The notes beneath the pieces are model-generated. The model was not told the DNA's origin. It searched no databases and worked only from the letters and a program-made list of their open reading frames with translations. The position numbers were made by a program, and so were the translations under genes. Shown here one piece after another: positions 35,822 to 44,436 of a stretch of DNA of 64,000 nt; position 1 is the stretch's first letter; each line of letters starts with the position of its first letter. The stretch comes from Vibrio hepatarius (GTDB lineage Bacteria > Pseudomonadota > Gammaproteobacteria > Enterobacterales > Vibrionaceae): contig NZ_JAATOO010000001.1 in assembly GCF_011806575.1 (NCBI RefSeq), positions 62,001 through 126,000 on the forward strand. The letters run 5' to 3'.

Positions 35822-36836
35822 TGAATCCTATAACGACACCAAGTTCGACAGCCACTTCTTCATGGATCAGGTATTTTAGCTGTTCCAGTTTGTTGTACTG
35901 CGCGTATGCTCGCTGATAACCCTGCTTGGTTTGCAACATCTCAAACAAGCTTTGCTCCGCAGGCCAAGTTTCTCTCGTCATTGCAAATTGCTGCTTAACG
36001 CGGTCTGCGAGTGACGATTCACCGCGCGCTCTAAGTATGGCGTCAAGGCCGTTACCCTGCGCAAAGTAAAGCACTTCCATCGCTTGGACATTATCCGCTA
36101 AGTTCTTCATCGACGTTTGCGAGCGCCAAGACTCGGCGAAATATGGTCGCGGATGACCAAAGTTCGCCAACGGTCGACTAAGCTTTTTCATACTGTATTC
36201 AAGCTGGTTAGAAAGCAGCGCGATGTATTCCGTCAGCCACGTTTTCTCATCCAGCTCTTTCCAAGGGTTTTGTTGCCATGCCGCTGAAATGCGCTGGGCG
36301 TTATTAGCTAAATTGCGACTGATAGACACGCCAGTGTCACACGTTTGAGCCGTATTTAAGTCCGAAGCTTCGTCATACAGCAACCACTCAATCGCCCCCA
36401 AACCTTGAACAGTCACGCTTTGCCGCGCAATTTCCTCGGGCGTCCAAGCTTTATTTTGCTTGGCTAATGCCATCATTTTTCGGCCTGTGGTATTTTTTTT
36501 ATCTGGCCAGAATTGCACATTCCAGCTTTGCGCCAATGCTTGTTCTGGTCCACGTTCCTGACCTTGAAGCGCCATCCAACTCGCCATCGTCGTATGCCAT
36601 TGGCTTTGCAGCTCTTCCAATGATGCAGACGATTGGCAGTAGTCACTAAACGTGGCATTGAGCTGCTTGGTCTTCGCAGCGAATCGTTGCGCTGAGTCGA
36701 ACTCGACTTGATAAACGCTTTGACTCGCGTGAGAGGTTTGTTCTGCTTGCACGTTATGCTCACCCGTCGACTGACAGCCGAGCAATGTGGTAACTGATAC
36801 AGCAAGCAAAGATAGAGAAACTTTGTTCATCATCAT
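35802..36836 (-). CDS. Imelysin-family lipoprotein (second imelysin)
   Basis: A 344-residue protein with a lipoprotein signal (lipobox LLGC, Cys at residue 21) and an imelysin (peptidase M75-like) body. The diagnostic GxHxxE motif of imelysins appears as GLGAIEWLLYD, so the His is replaced by Gly while the Glu is kept. This suggests altered or lost metal binding compared with the first imelysin at 38341. The gene starts three bases after the di-haem gene stop; three consecutive ATG codons make the exact start uncertain. Likely works with the CxxCH protein upstream. Confidence 0.85.
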   Translation of the reverse strand: MMMNKVSLSLLAVSVTTLLGCQSTGEHNVQAEQTSHASQSVYQVEFDSAQRFAAKTKQLNATFSDYCQSSASLEELQSQWHTTMASWMALQGQERGPEQALAQSWNVQFWPDKKNTTGRKMMALAKQNKAWTPEEIARQSVTVQGLGAIEWLLYDEASDLNTAQTCDTGVSISRNLANNAQRISAAWQQNPWKELDEKTWLTEYIALLSNQLEYSMKKLSRPLANFGHPRPYFAESWRSQTSMKNLADNVQAMEVLYFAQGNGLDAILRARGESSLADRVKQQFAMTRETWPAEQSLFEMLQTKQGYQRAYAQYNKLEQLKYLIHEEVAVELGVVIGFNATDGD

Positions 36837-36839
36837 GCC

Positions 36840-38228
36840 TTACAACGAGTTCAAGAAAGCGATCAGTGCACCGCGCTCTTTTTGGTTAAAGGTCAACACC
36901 TTACTCTTTGCTCGCTCAGCTTCTCCACCATGCCACAGCACCGCTTCCATCAAGTTACGCGCGCGGCCGTCGTGTAAGAAATAGGTATGGCCATTTACTT
37001 CTTGCGTGTAACCAATGCCCCACAACGGTGGCGTGCGCCATTCGGTGCCGCTAGCAAGATACTCAGGACGATGATCCGCTAAGCCCTCTCCCATATCGTG
37101 CAACAACATATCGGTGTACGGGTGGATTGTTTGTTCAGAAAGCGCAGGGAAGCCTTCTCGCTTCGCAGTCTTCACATTGGTCTTATGGCAACTTTCACAA
37201 CCTGCAGAGACAAACAGCTTTTGTCCTAATACAACTTGCTCATCGTTGACATTGCGACGAATTGGAACCGCTAAGTGTTGTGAGTAAAACTCAACAAAGT
37301 TCAGGATCTTATCGCTGACTTCTGGCTGTCCGCCGTTTGGCAGATCGTCACACAAGCTTTGGCGGCTAGTACAGTTCTCATTCGGGAATAGACGACTGGT
37401 TAAGCCGACATCGCCATTAAATGCCGCCGCGTTTTGCTGCATCAAAGTAGGTTGGCCTGCTTTCCAGCCAAAGCGACCGATCGCAAAATCATTTTTTTGT
37501 ACGTCCCATACGCGATTTGTCTTACCTGAAATGCCATCAGCATTTTTATCTTGTTCGTCCGCCCACGCTTCTAGCGTTGCATCAGGAATACTCTCTAATA
37601 AGCCAAGGCCAATCATTGGTGGCGCCACGCGCGCGGAGAACTGAGTATCTGGGTGGATGTCACCATAACCTAAGTCAATGATTTCTAGCTTAGGTTTACG
37701 AAGTACCACTTCGGTTCCATCAGTGAATTTGACGGGAATATCGGTGTAAGTAATTTTGATCTGTCCTTCAGGCGTTTGATCTTGCAAAGCAAAATCTTGT
37801 AGCTGACCGCCGTACGTTGGCTCAGGGATCACACCGTCTTTGATATAAGCTTTTTTCTGCTCTGGTGTCATTGCTGGAATGCTCAGGCGCACCAACATGG
37901 AAACAGCATGAGTATCGTTCGCTTCAGGAGGGTGTCCGCGACCATCTTTGATATGACAGTTCTGGCAGCCATTGGTATTGAACAATGGCCCTAATCCGTC
38001 ACGAGCATCCGTTGAAGCAGGAGCTTGAACCCAAGGATTGCGGAAGAAGCTGTTGCCTACGCTAAAGTCTAAGCGCTTGGTCATCGGCAGGTTTCCAGAA
38101 GGCAGCGAGTAAGCATTTGGGCCTTCTTTTTTCACGGAAGTATCGCCACCGGACTTTACGTCGTAAGCGAGCGCAGAAGTACTGATTAGCATCAGTGCGG
38201 TCAGAATTGATTTTGTATACAAGTTCAT
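36840..38228 (-). CDS. Di-haem CxxCH thiol oxidoreductase-like protein
   Basis: A 462-residue periplasmic protein with a signal peptide (…LMLISTSALA) and two c-type haem motifs: CQNCH near residue 85 and CESCH near 345, in the DUF1111/di-haem oxidoreductase layout with FLHDGRARNLMEAVLWHGGEA near the C-terminus. Such proteins accompany imelysins in gammaproteobacteria and are annotated as thiol oxidoreductases without firm biochemistry. A hairpin between the first imelysin and this gene suggests lower expression than the first gene. Confidence 0.88.
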   Translation of the reverse strand: MNLYTKSILTALMLISTSALAYDVKSGGDTSVKKEGPNAYSLPSGNLPMTKRLDFSVGNSFFRNPWVQAPASTDARDGLGPLFNTNGCQNCHIKDGRGHPPEANDTHAVSMLVRLSIPAMTPEQKKAYIKDGVIPEPTYGGQLQDFALQDQTPEGQIKITYTDIPVKFTDGTEVVLRKPKLEIIDLGYGDIHPDTQFSARVAPPMIGLGLLESIPDATLEAWADEQDKNADGISGKTNRVWDVQKNDFAIGRFGWKAGQPTLMQQNAAAFNGDVGLTSRLFPNENCTSRQSLCDDLPNGGQPEVSDKILNFVEFYSQHLAVPIRRNVNDEQVVLGQKLFVSAGCESCHKTNVKTAKREGFPALSEQTIHPYTDMLLHDMGEGLADHRPEYLASGTEWRTPPLWGIGYTQEVNGHTYFLHDGRARNLMEAVLWHGGEAERAKSKVLTFNQKERGALIAFLNSL

Positions 38229-38297
38229 CTTAGAGCTCTAAATAAAGCCTTGCTTAAATGAGAAAATTTCCCATTAAATATAAGGGTATGAAACCAG

Positions 38298-38322
38298 CAA
38301 AAGGGCTCGTCATAGAGCCCTT
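38298..38322 (-). terminator. Hairpin between imelysin 1 and the di-haem gene (partial terminator)
   Basis: Minus strand AGGGCTC, six-base loop, GAGCCCTTTTGC. The T tract is only four long, so leaky termination is likely. Confidence 0.6.
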
Positions 38323-38340
38323 CTAGAATTCAAGTAAAGA

Positions 38341-39603
38341 TTAGAATTCGTGGTCAGCTGTATCAGGGCTTAGGTTAGTGATACCTACAATCTTCGCCGC
38401 ACGTTCAATCGATTCGGTCTGCGCAACCAACGACATGATGGTTTCATTCACCAATGCATTACCTTGTGTGTTGCCTGACGCGATCAATTGGTCAAAGAAC
38501 TGACCGTTTGTCTCTGCAGATGTCACCAATTGACCAACTTGAGCACGTGTCACGTCAAACTGCTTTTGGATTTCTTGCGCTGCTTGTTGGTCTTTTTGTG
38601 CGACTAAATCATTGAGGCTTGGGCCTGACAGCAGTGAACCATCTTGACGCTTGTAGATGCCCGTGTAGACGTTGTAGATGCCTTGCTCATTGTAGTAATG
38701 AGAGTTGTGAGTGTTGTCTGAGAAACAGTCGTGCTCATCTTCAGTTGAGTTCGCTTCTAGTGCGACTTTCATCCGCTCACCAGCTAATTCACCCAAAGAT
38801 AGTGACCCCATGCCAAATAGCATCTTACGCAGGCCGTTCTCCGCCGAACCACTCACCAACTCTTCGCGATAGTTGCCTTTTTCATTCGCAGACCACTGCT
38901 TTTCCATCCACTCTAAGTCTTGAATGAGAAGCTCAGCTGCGGCTTTCAGGTACTCACCACGACGGTCACAGTTACCGTTTGTACATGCATCGCCAACCAT
39001 AAAATCTGTGTACGCACGAGCACCCGCACCAGCATTAGTACCGTTTAGATCTTGTCCCCAAAGTAGGAACTCAATCGCATGGTAGCCTGATGCCACGTTT
39101 GCTTCAGAGCCACCCACTTCGTTTAGGTCAGCAATCGTTTGTGGCGTTAGCTTCGCGACATCTAGTGTCGTTGCGCCAATTTGTAGTTGTTTATTCGCTA
39201 CGATGTTTGCGTTTGCGCCTTCATTGCCCAATTCGTATTGGTAATCCGCAGAAACGTAATCAATCAGGCCTTCGTCTAGTGGCCATGCGTTTAGCTGCCC
39301 TTCCCAATCGTCGACAATCGCATTACCAAAACGGAAAACTTCAGACTGTTGATACGGTACGCGAGAGTCTAACCATGCTTGTTTCACTTCTTCTAACTTA
39401 GCCGCAGAAGGAGTAGAGAGGAAAGATTCGATAGATTGGTCAAGTACCTTAGCCGTCGTTAACGCATCAGCAAATACTGCGTGAGCAATATCTGCATAGT
39501 GCTCAACAACTTGTTCTTGAGTCACGTTGGCTGCCATTGCTGAGCTGCTAGCAATAACCAAAGAGGTAGCTACTGACTGGGCTATTAGCGATTTTAAGTT
39601 CAT
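38341..39603 (-). CDS. Imelysin (IrpA-like iron-regulated protein)
   Basis: A 420-residue secreted protein with a signal peptide (MNLKSLIAQSVATSLVIASSSAMA) and the full imelysin motif GYHAIEFLLWGQD (His about 175). A cysteine-containing loop (DACTNGNCDRR) follows. Imelysins (Pfam peptidase_M75) include IrpA/IcmP and relatives of EfeO; they are iron-repressed in several bacteria and thought to bind iron or haem rather than act as proteases. It is first in a four-gene cluster preceded by a Fur box. Confidence 0.9.
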   Translation of the reverse strand: MNLKSLIAQSVATSLVIASSSAMAANVTQEQVVEHYADIAHAVFADALTTAKVLDQSIESFLSTPSAAKLEEVKQAWLDSRVPYQQSEVFRFGNAIVDDWEGQLNAWPLDEGLIDYVSADYQYELGNEGANANIVANKQLQIGATTLDVAKLTPQTIADLNEVGGSEANVASGYHAIEFLLWGQDLNGTNAGAGARAYTDFMVGDACTNGNCDRRGEYLKAAAELLIQDLEWMEKQWSANEKGNYREELVSGSAENGLRKMLFGMGSLSLGELAGERMKVALEANSTEDEHDCFSDNTHNSHYYNEQGIYNVYTGIYKRQDGSLLSGPSLNDLVAQKDQQAAQEIQKQFDVTRAQVGQLVTSAETNGQFFDQLIASGNTQGNALVNETIMSLVAQTESIERAAKIVGITNLSPDTADHEF

Positions 39604-39619
39604 GGAAGGCGTCCTTGTT

Positions 39620-39664
39620 GATGATAATAATCGTTCTTAATAGTTAGTGCTAATTATTCTCATT
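39620..39664. promoter_or_regulatory. Fur box(es) upstream of the imelysin operon
   Basis: At 39648-39664 the minus strand reads AATGAGAATAATTAGCA, which matches the 7-1-7 Fur inverted repeat well. At 39620-39638 a second, partly matching site (ATGATAATAAT half) lies nearer the start. Together they predict iron repression of 38341-39603 and the downstream genes. Confidence 0.7.
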
Positions 39665-39718
39665 TGCACTATTGGACGCAAATAATACAAAGTTACAATT
39701 TTTTTTCAACCTATATAC

Positions 39719-39745
39719 AAAAAAAGCCTCACGAAAGTGAGGCTT
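39719..39745 (-). terminator. Terminator of ribA
   Basis: AAGCCTCAC, loop of four, GTGAGGCTTTTTTT on the minus strand. Confidence 0.9.
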
Positions 39746-39770
39746 CTATCAACATTGTTTACAAGAGGCT

Positions 39771-40367
39771 TTATAGTTTTAAATCATGCTTACCATGAGA
39801 GACTTTGGCTTTGAGGTAGCCTTCATTCCCATCTTTTAAGTGAGCTGAGGTATTGACAACGCCTTTAATTTCAATGCCGTGTTCACTGAGCTCTTTGATC
39901 TTTTTCGGGTTATTTGTCACCAAACGGATCTGATTTACGTTCAACGCTTTAAGCATTTGTGCCGCTTCAGTAAAGTCTCGCAGATCATCACCGAAACCAA
40001 GGTGGTTATTGGCTTCGTAGGTATTCATCCCTTCGCTCTGCAGCTTGTAGGCATCAATCTTGTTATAAAGGCCAATACCGCGTCCTTCTTGACGAAGATA
40101 AAGAATGATACCGCCCGACTCGGCCATGCTATTGATGGTCTCATCCAACTGCTCTCCGCAGTCACATCGAGATGAATGGAAAACGTCGCCCGTCAGGCAC
40201 TCAGAGTGCATACGAACTAAAGGAATGTCTTGAGTTTTGTCAGCTTGTTTGAAAATGACGGCAACGTGTTCTTTATCGGTTTTTAGACCTTTAAAAGATA
40301 AAATCTCAGCGTCAATATTGCTTTTAGCACCGACTTTAAAATCTACTCTGGCTCTTACTTCCGCCAT
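39771..40367 (-). CDS. ribA: GTP cyclohydrolase II
   Basis: A 198-residue enzyme. The zinc site is [19 protein letters not shown] with three Cys, followed by [14 protein letters not shown], the GTP-binding and catalytic segment, and [13 protein letters not shown]. It converts GTP to the first riboflavin precursor, releasing formate and pyrophosphate. I use the ATG at 40365-40367 ([10 protein letters not shown]); an in-frame GTG four codons earlier is possible. It is monocistronic, with no fused ribB domain. Confidence 0.96.
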   Translation of the reverse strand: MAEVRARVDFKVGAKSNIDAEILSFKGLKTDKEHVAVIFKQADKTQDIPLVRMHSECLTGDVFHSSRCDCGEQLDETINSMAESGGIILYLRQEGRGIGLYNKIDAYKLQSEGMNTYEANNHLGFGDDLRDFTEAAQMLKALNVNQIRLVTNNPKKIKELSEHGIEIKGVVNTSAHLKDGNEGYLKAKVSHGKHDLKL

Positions 40368-40509
40368 ATCTCTACTCACTTGAATCTACTTCTATGTCAT
40401 TTCTATCTTGGTAGAAATCTCTGATGTCACTAACTATGGGGATTCACAGCTGATAAATCAATGGTTAGTTAACAATTGTTATAATATAACAATTTAACAC
40501 GAAGACAAT

Positions 40510-40542
40510 AAAAAACCTCAACGACTTAACATCGTGAGGTTT
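40510..40542 (-). terminator. Terminator of the small gene at 40566
   Basis: AAACCTCA with CGA on one side and TCGtGAGGTTT on the other; on the minus strand followed by a T run. Confidence 0.8.
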
Positions 40543-40565
40543 CTAGAATTTATTCAACATTGGGG

Positions 40566-40757
40566 TTAGTGGTTTTGTTTGATTTTCCAAACAGAATGCT
40601 CAACCCACATCGCCTCAAGTTCTTGTAGCTCTTCTTCTGTTAGCAGAGAAAGTGTTGGCTTGGTCTGCGGCAACGTGTAAGCCTGCAGATGACTAATCTG
40701 AGCGTAAAAGTCTTTTCGCAGTTGTGATTTGTTCGTTTCCACTACTTTCCCTGTCAT
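40566..40757 (-). CDS. Small hypothetical protein
   Basis: A 63-residue hydrophilic protein with a helical, acidic C-terminal half (LLTEEELQELEAMWVEH). I start at the ATG 40755-40757; the open frame continues upstream to a TTG at 40832 but without a better site, and the ATG itself has no clear Shine-Dalgarno sequence. It has a good terminator, which supports its being a real gene. I do not recognise a family. Confidence 0.5.
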   Translation of the reverse strand: MTGKVVETNKSQLRKDFYAQISHLQAYTLPQTKPTLSLLTEEELQELEAMWVEHSVWKIKQNH

Positions 40758-41123
40758 CTGAATATATTGAATAGATACAAATTTATTTTTCTTTTGTCTA
40801 GAAAATGATACCAAATTACATAATCCACGCAAAAAGTAATGTTAAAAGTGAGCATAAAATCACAATTTATTTAACATCTTACACTTTACAATTCATATTA
40901 TTCTTGGATCCAAAAATGATCCATTTAATAGTCATAACAATTGATTGGATCATTCTTTTTAAAATCGCGCATATTCAGTAAAACCACAACTCATTTTAAA
41001 ACAATGAGTTACAAATATGCTCTCGCGTTCATATGTAATGGAAAAATAAAATGAATAGATCTAAGTAATATTGTTTATTGGATCCACAAAGCAAGGATAA
41101 AAAAGCAGGCTTTCGCCTGCATT
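40758..41123. other. 366-base AT-rich region with a GGATC repeat cluster
   Basis: It holds TTGGATCCAA (40904-40913), AATGATCCA (40915-40923) and TGGATCATT (40946-40954), plus another TTGGATCC near 41079. The second and third can pair as a nine-base stem followed by CTTTTT on the plus strand. No gene with a ribosome binding site is visible. Confidence 0.4.
41099..41123 (-). terminator. Terminator of the DUF2947 gene and its operon
   Basis: GCAGGC, tetraloop, GCCTGC followed on the minus strand by TTTTTT; it overlaps the end of the coding frame closely. Confidence 0.85.
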
Positions 41124-41597
41124 TTACTTTCTATAACCTAATTTGACGTTGCCGTGAGAATCAAACCATAAGGCTTCAGTACGTCTGCGACCAATTAATA
41201 TTGGCCCATCGTCGTAGAACAAAAAGTTTTTCCAATGCTTCTTAAACGTTGACCATTTAGTTTCGATCACATTGTACTTCTCGTAACAGAAATAAACCGT
41301 TACATCGTCTTGCCAATCCATAAATGCTAACACTTCTTCAGGCAATGACTCGTCGTCTGATTCCCATGCTGCCATCCAGTCTACGGTTTCTTTCCAGTTA
41401 GACTCTTTCATTGGCCAATCGCTTGAACTTAAACGGTCCGCATCAGGGCTTTGCGCACTGATGTTCTCTTTCCACAACTGCGATGCGCGCGCTTGCGTCA
41501 TCGGTTTGATCGCTTCCAAGTCACTTTCTGGGACTGGCATCGACTGGTGAGTAAAAATCCATTTTCTTTGGTATTCATCCAAAGTTAAATACGACAT
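41124..41597 (-). CDS. DUF2947 family protein
   Basis: A 157-residue soluble protein, aromatic-rich and acidic (WMAAWESDDESLPEEVLAFMDWQDDVTVYFCYEKYNVIET), which I recognise as DUF2947, a gammaproteobacterial family of unknown function. It lies 25 bases after the HD-domain gene and ends at a strong terminator, so it is the last gene of the ycjX-tyrR cluster transcript. No active-site residues can be named. Confidence 0.75.
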   Translation of the reverse strand: MSYLTLDEYQRKWIFTHQSMPVPESDLEAIKPMTQARASQLWKENISAQSPDADRLSSSDWPMKESNWKETVDWMAAWESDDESLPEEVLAFMDWQDDVTVYFCYEKYNVIETKWSTFKKHWKNFLFYDDGPILIGRRRTEALWFDSHGNVKLGYRK

Positions 41598-41622
41598 TCA
41601 TTTTCCTCGTAGTAACTGGCAA

Positions 41623-42210
41623 TCAAGCCTTGAGCCAGCCTTTTTCTGTAGCTTCTGCGATCACTTGTTGGGCTTTCTCCCACAACACCTCAGAACCTAA
41701 TCCAATTCGTTTGTTGATCGTCAAGGCTTGCTCACGCGTGACTGCGTGCTCTTGCCAGCTTTGACCATCGTTGTGATAGTTAAGCAGCATTGGGATCAAA
41801 CGATCCAACGCTTTAGCGAACTTCGCATCCGCTGATTCCGCCGCTTCAAATTCTAACCAAAGCTCAAACAGTGATTTGCCTTGCTCTTCAGGCAACATAC
41901 CGAATAACCTTTTTGCAGCAGCCAGTTCTTTCTCTTCTTGCTCAGCAGAGGCTACCGCATCATAAACAAAGGTGTCACCAGCATCGATTTCAACAATATC
42001 GTGGAGCAGCAACATCTTCACTACTCGCGCGATTGATACTGGTTCATTCGCGTGCTCTTCCATCAGAATCGCCATTAACGCGACATGCCAGCTGTGCTCT
42101 GCGGAATTTTCCAATCGCCCTTCCGCACTCTTAACTCGAGTACGGCGTAAAACAGATTTAAGTTGGTCTAGTTCGATTAATAAAGCGAGCTGCTGTTCTA
42201 GACGACTCAT
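41623..42210 (-). CDS. HD-domain phosphohydrolase (HDDC2/YfbR-like)
   Basis: A 195-residue protein with the HD metal motif spread over AEHSWHVALMA (His), LLLHDIVEIDAGD (HD pair) and a distal Asp in ALDRLIPMLLN. This is the COG1896 group, whose members hydrolyse deoxynucleoside 5'-monophosphates. It starts four bases after the rimJ stop and so belongs to the tyrR operon. Substrate preference cannot be decided; the length is close to E. coli YfbR (199) but the sequence is nearer to HDDC2-like members. Confidence 0.85.
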   Translation of the reverse strand: MSRLEQQLALLIELDQLKSVLRRTRVKSAEGRLENSAEHSWHVALMAILMEEHANEPVSIARVVKMLLLHDIVEIDAGDTFVYDAVASAEQEEKELAAAKRLFGMLPEEQGKSLFELWLEFEAAESADAKFAKALDRLIPMLLNYHNDGQSWQEHAVTREQALTINKRIGLGSEVLWEKAQQVIAEATEKGWLKA

Positions 42211-42214
42211 TGTG

Positions 42215-42790
42215 TTATCCCTTCCAATTGGCGTTTGTCAAAGACGTTAGAACATGGTCTTCCCATTTGCCATTAATGAGTAAGTAATCTTTTGCGAGAC
42301 CTTCTTGGGTAAATTCAAGACGTTTTAGTACCGATTCACTCCGCTTATTTCTTGGCATGTAACCTGCCATGATTCGATGAAGGTTCTGGATGTTAAACAT
42401 GTACTCCACAGCCATTCTCAGTGCGCGCGTCATCACTCCACGACCCTGTGCTGTTTGACTCAGTGAATAACCAACATTACAGGCATGAAATGGGAAACGA
42501 GATATGTTACTAAAAGAAATGGTTCCCAGCATCTCTCCGCTGTTGCTATCAAGAATAATCAAGTAATAGCCCAGCCCCATGCGGTGCAACTCGTTCAACT
42601 TAATCAGTCGTTGAGTCCAACCTGCTTCGCTAAAGAACGCATCCTCACGCTTAGGTTCCCACTCTCTGAGAAAATCTCGGTTGGCAATAAAGTAGTCTGA
42701 AATCAGTTTCCCGTCCGTAGGTTCAGCCGTGCGCAGAATGATGTCATCATCCTGTTCAAACACTTGAACTGGTGTGCTTACTCTTTCCAT
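42215..42790 (-). CDS. rimJ: Ribosomal protein S5 alanine N-acetyltransferase RimJ
   Basis: A 191-residue GNAT enzyme collinear with E. coli RimJ: the FLREWEPKRED opening, FPFHACNVGYSL, acetyl-CoA-binding QGRGVMTRAL, and the C-terminal LHRIMAGYMPRNKRSESVLKRL and GKWEDHVLT segments. It acetylates the N-terminal alanine of ribosomal protein S5 and may act in other N-terminal acetylation. Its ATG abuts the tyrR stop codon directly, so it is translated from the tyrR message. Confidence 0.92.
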   Translation of the reverse strand: MERVSTPVQVFEQDDDIILRTAEPTDGKLISDYFIANRDFLREWEPKREDAFFSEAGWTQRLIKLNELHRMGLGYYLIILDSNSGEMLGTISFSNISRFPFHACNVGYSLSQTAQGRGVMTRALRMAVEYMFNIQNLHRIMAGYMPRNKRSESVLKRLEFTQEGLAKDYLLINGKWEDHVLTSLTNANWKG

Positions 42791-44335
42791 TTAGTTCTTT
42801 CTGATCCCGTATTCACGTAGTTTATTTGCCACAGAGGTATGCGAGACATTCAAACGCTTCGCCAGTTTACGGCTTGACGGGAATGACTGATACAGGCGTT
42901 CAAGTACTTGTGATTCGTACTCTTTCATAATTTCGTCTAATGAACCGTCCAGATTGATCGACGGTAGATTACCTGACGTAGATTCTAACTGCGGTAAGTG
43001 GAACAGATCCGGCGTAAGTACGTCGGTTTCAAGCTCTGTGAGAGCTCGCAATACCATGTTTTCTAACTGACGCATGTTGCCCGGCCACTGATAGCTGATC
43101 AGTTGTTCGATCAATTCATCACTCAGCTCTGGCTTGTTGATGCCAAGTTGTTTGACGTATTTAGAGACGAACAAATCAAGTAACGGTGCAATATCATTAG
43201 ACCGCTCACGTAGTGGTGGAATAGCCAACGTGAGTACGTTCAAACGATAGAAAAGGTCTTCACGGAATGTGCCCGACTCCGCCAAATCCGCAAGGTGGTG
43301 TCTGGTCGAAGCAATCACTCGCACGTCAACGTGAATTTCGTCTTCTTCGCCGACTCGACGGAACGTTCCGTCTTGCAGCAAACGCAACAATTTGATTTGC
43401 AGGTGTGGACTCATCTCGCCGATTTCATCGAGGAATACAGTGCCACCGTTTGCCTGCTCAAAAATGCCTTTGTGGCCTTGTTCATGGTTAAACGAACCTG
43501 GCGCGTGGCCAAACAATTCTGTTTCTGCCACATCATCAGGCATAGACGCACAGCTAAGAACCAAGAATGGTTTCCCTGCACGGTTTGAACGATTGTGACA
43601 CGCGCGCGCGAGCATCTCTTTACCCGTGCCCGTTTCACCTTGCACCAGCAAAGGTTGGTCTAGCATAGAGAGTTTCTTCGCTTGGCTAATCAGCGCTTTA
43701 TGGCGGTTAGATATACCGACAAAGTGTTCAAAACCGAGGTTGTTGTGCAGCGGTAACGTGTCATCAAACAGATGTTTTTCTTGGATAGAGCGAATCATCA
43801 TTACCGTGCTTGCAAGAATCGACTCGTTGGTTTCATCGGTGATATACACCGGCATCACCTCAAGCACGTAGTCTAATCCACCAAGGACGATGTTTTCTCT
43901 TAGGCGTGAAATCTTGCCCTCACTCCATTTGGTAAAATTGAAGCTAGGTACAAGGCTAGAAATCTGGTGACCGATGACCGCGTCTTGCTCTGAATTGAAC
44001 AAGCTCAGCGCTGCATGGTTTGCCATATCGACATTGCCCTTTAAGTCGATACCAAGTACCGGCTCTGGCAGGCTGTTGAGCAAAGAGATAAGCTCGGTGT
44101 TATGCCTTTCAATTGGCATAAACTGAATCTTGCGCACATCATTAACGCCAGAGATTCTACGTATCTCCGCCATAAGCTCGCTGAAGGTATCAAAATCAAT
44201 ATCTGGGCAGTTGAGATAAATAATGCCGGAGATATCAATTTCAATACCGCGTAAATCGATATTCTTTGAAGCTAAGATATCGAGCAGTTCACGAGTCAGA
44301 CCCAGTCTGTCCTCACAGAATACTTCTAGACGCAC
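42791..44335 (-). CDS. tyrR: Transcriptional regulator of aromatic amino acid genes, TyrR
   Basis: A 514-residue regulator with an ACT domain (residues 1-70, RLEVFCEDRLGLTRELLD), a PAS-like domain (80-180), a central AAA+ domain with Walker A GETGTGKE (233-240) and a C-terminal helix-turn-helix (SSRKLAKRLNVSHTSVANKLREYG). The GAFTGA loop needed to contact sigma-54 is absent (GHAPGSFNHE instead), as in E. coli TyrR, which works with sigma-70. I use the GTG at 44335, which has AGGA upstream and matches the E. coli N-terminus; the frame is open nine codons further. Confidence 0.95.
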   Translation of the reverse strand: MRLEVFCEDRLGLTRELLDILASKNIDLRGIEIDISGIIYLNCPDIDFDTFSELMAEIRRISGVNDVRKIQFMPIERHNTELISLLNSLPEPVLGIDLKGNVDMANHAALSLFNSEQDAVIGHQISSLVPSFNFTKWSEGKISRLRENIVLGGLDYVLEVMPVYITDETNESILASTVMMIRSIQEKHLFDDTLPLHNNLGFEHFVGISNRHKALISQAKKLSMLDQPLLVQGETGTGKEMLARACHNRSNRAGKPFLVLSCASMPDDVAETELFGHAPGSFNHEQGHKGIFEQANGGTVFLDEIGEMSPHLQIKLLRLLQDGTFRRVGEEDEIHVDVRVIASTRHHLADLAESGTFREDLFYRLNVLTLAIPPLRERSNDIAPLLDLFVSKYVKQLGINKPELSDELIEQLISYQWPGNMRQLENMVLRALTELETDVLTPDLFHLPQLESTSGNLPSINLDGSLDEIMKEYESQVLERLYQSFPSSRKLAKRLNVSHTSVANKLREYGIRKN

Positions 44336-44436
44336 TAATGAATTCCTAACGTAAGGTGTCACGAAAAGTTGACAGTAGTTTCCCTTAAGCCTAGATCCCC
44401 GTCAAGCAAACGGGTAATACTTGCTTCACATTCGCG

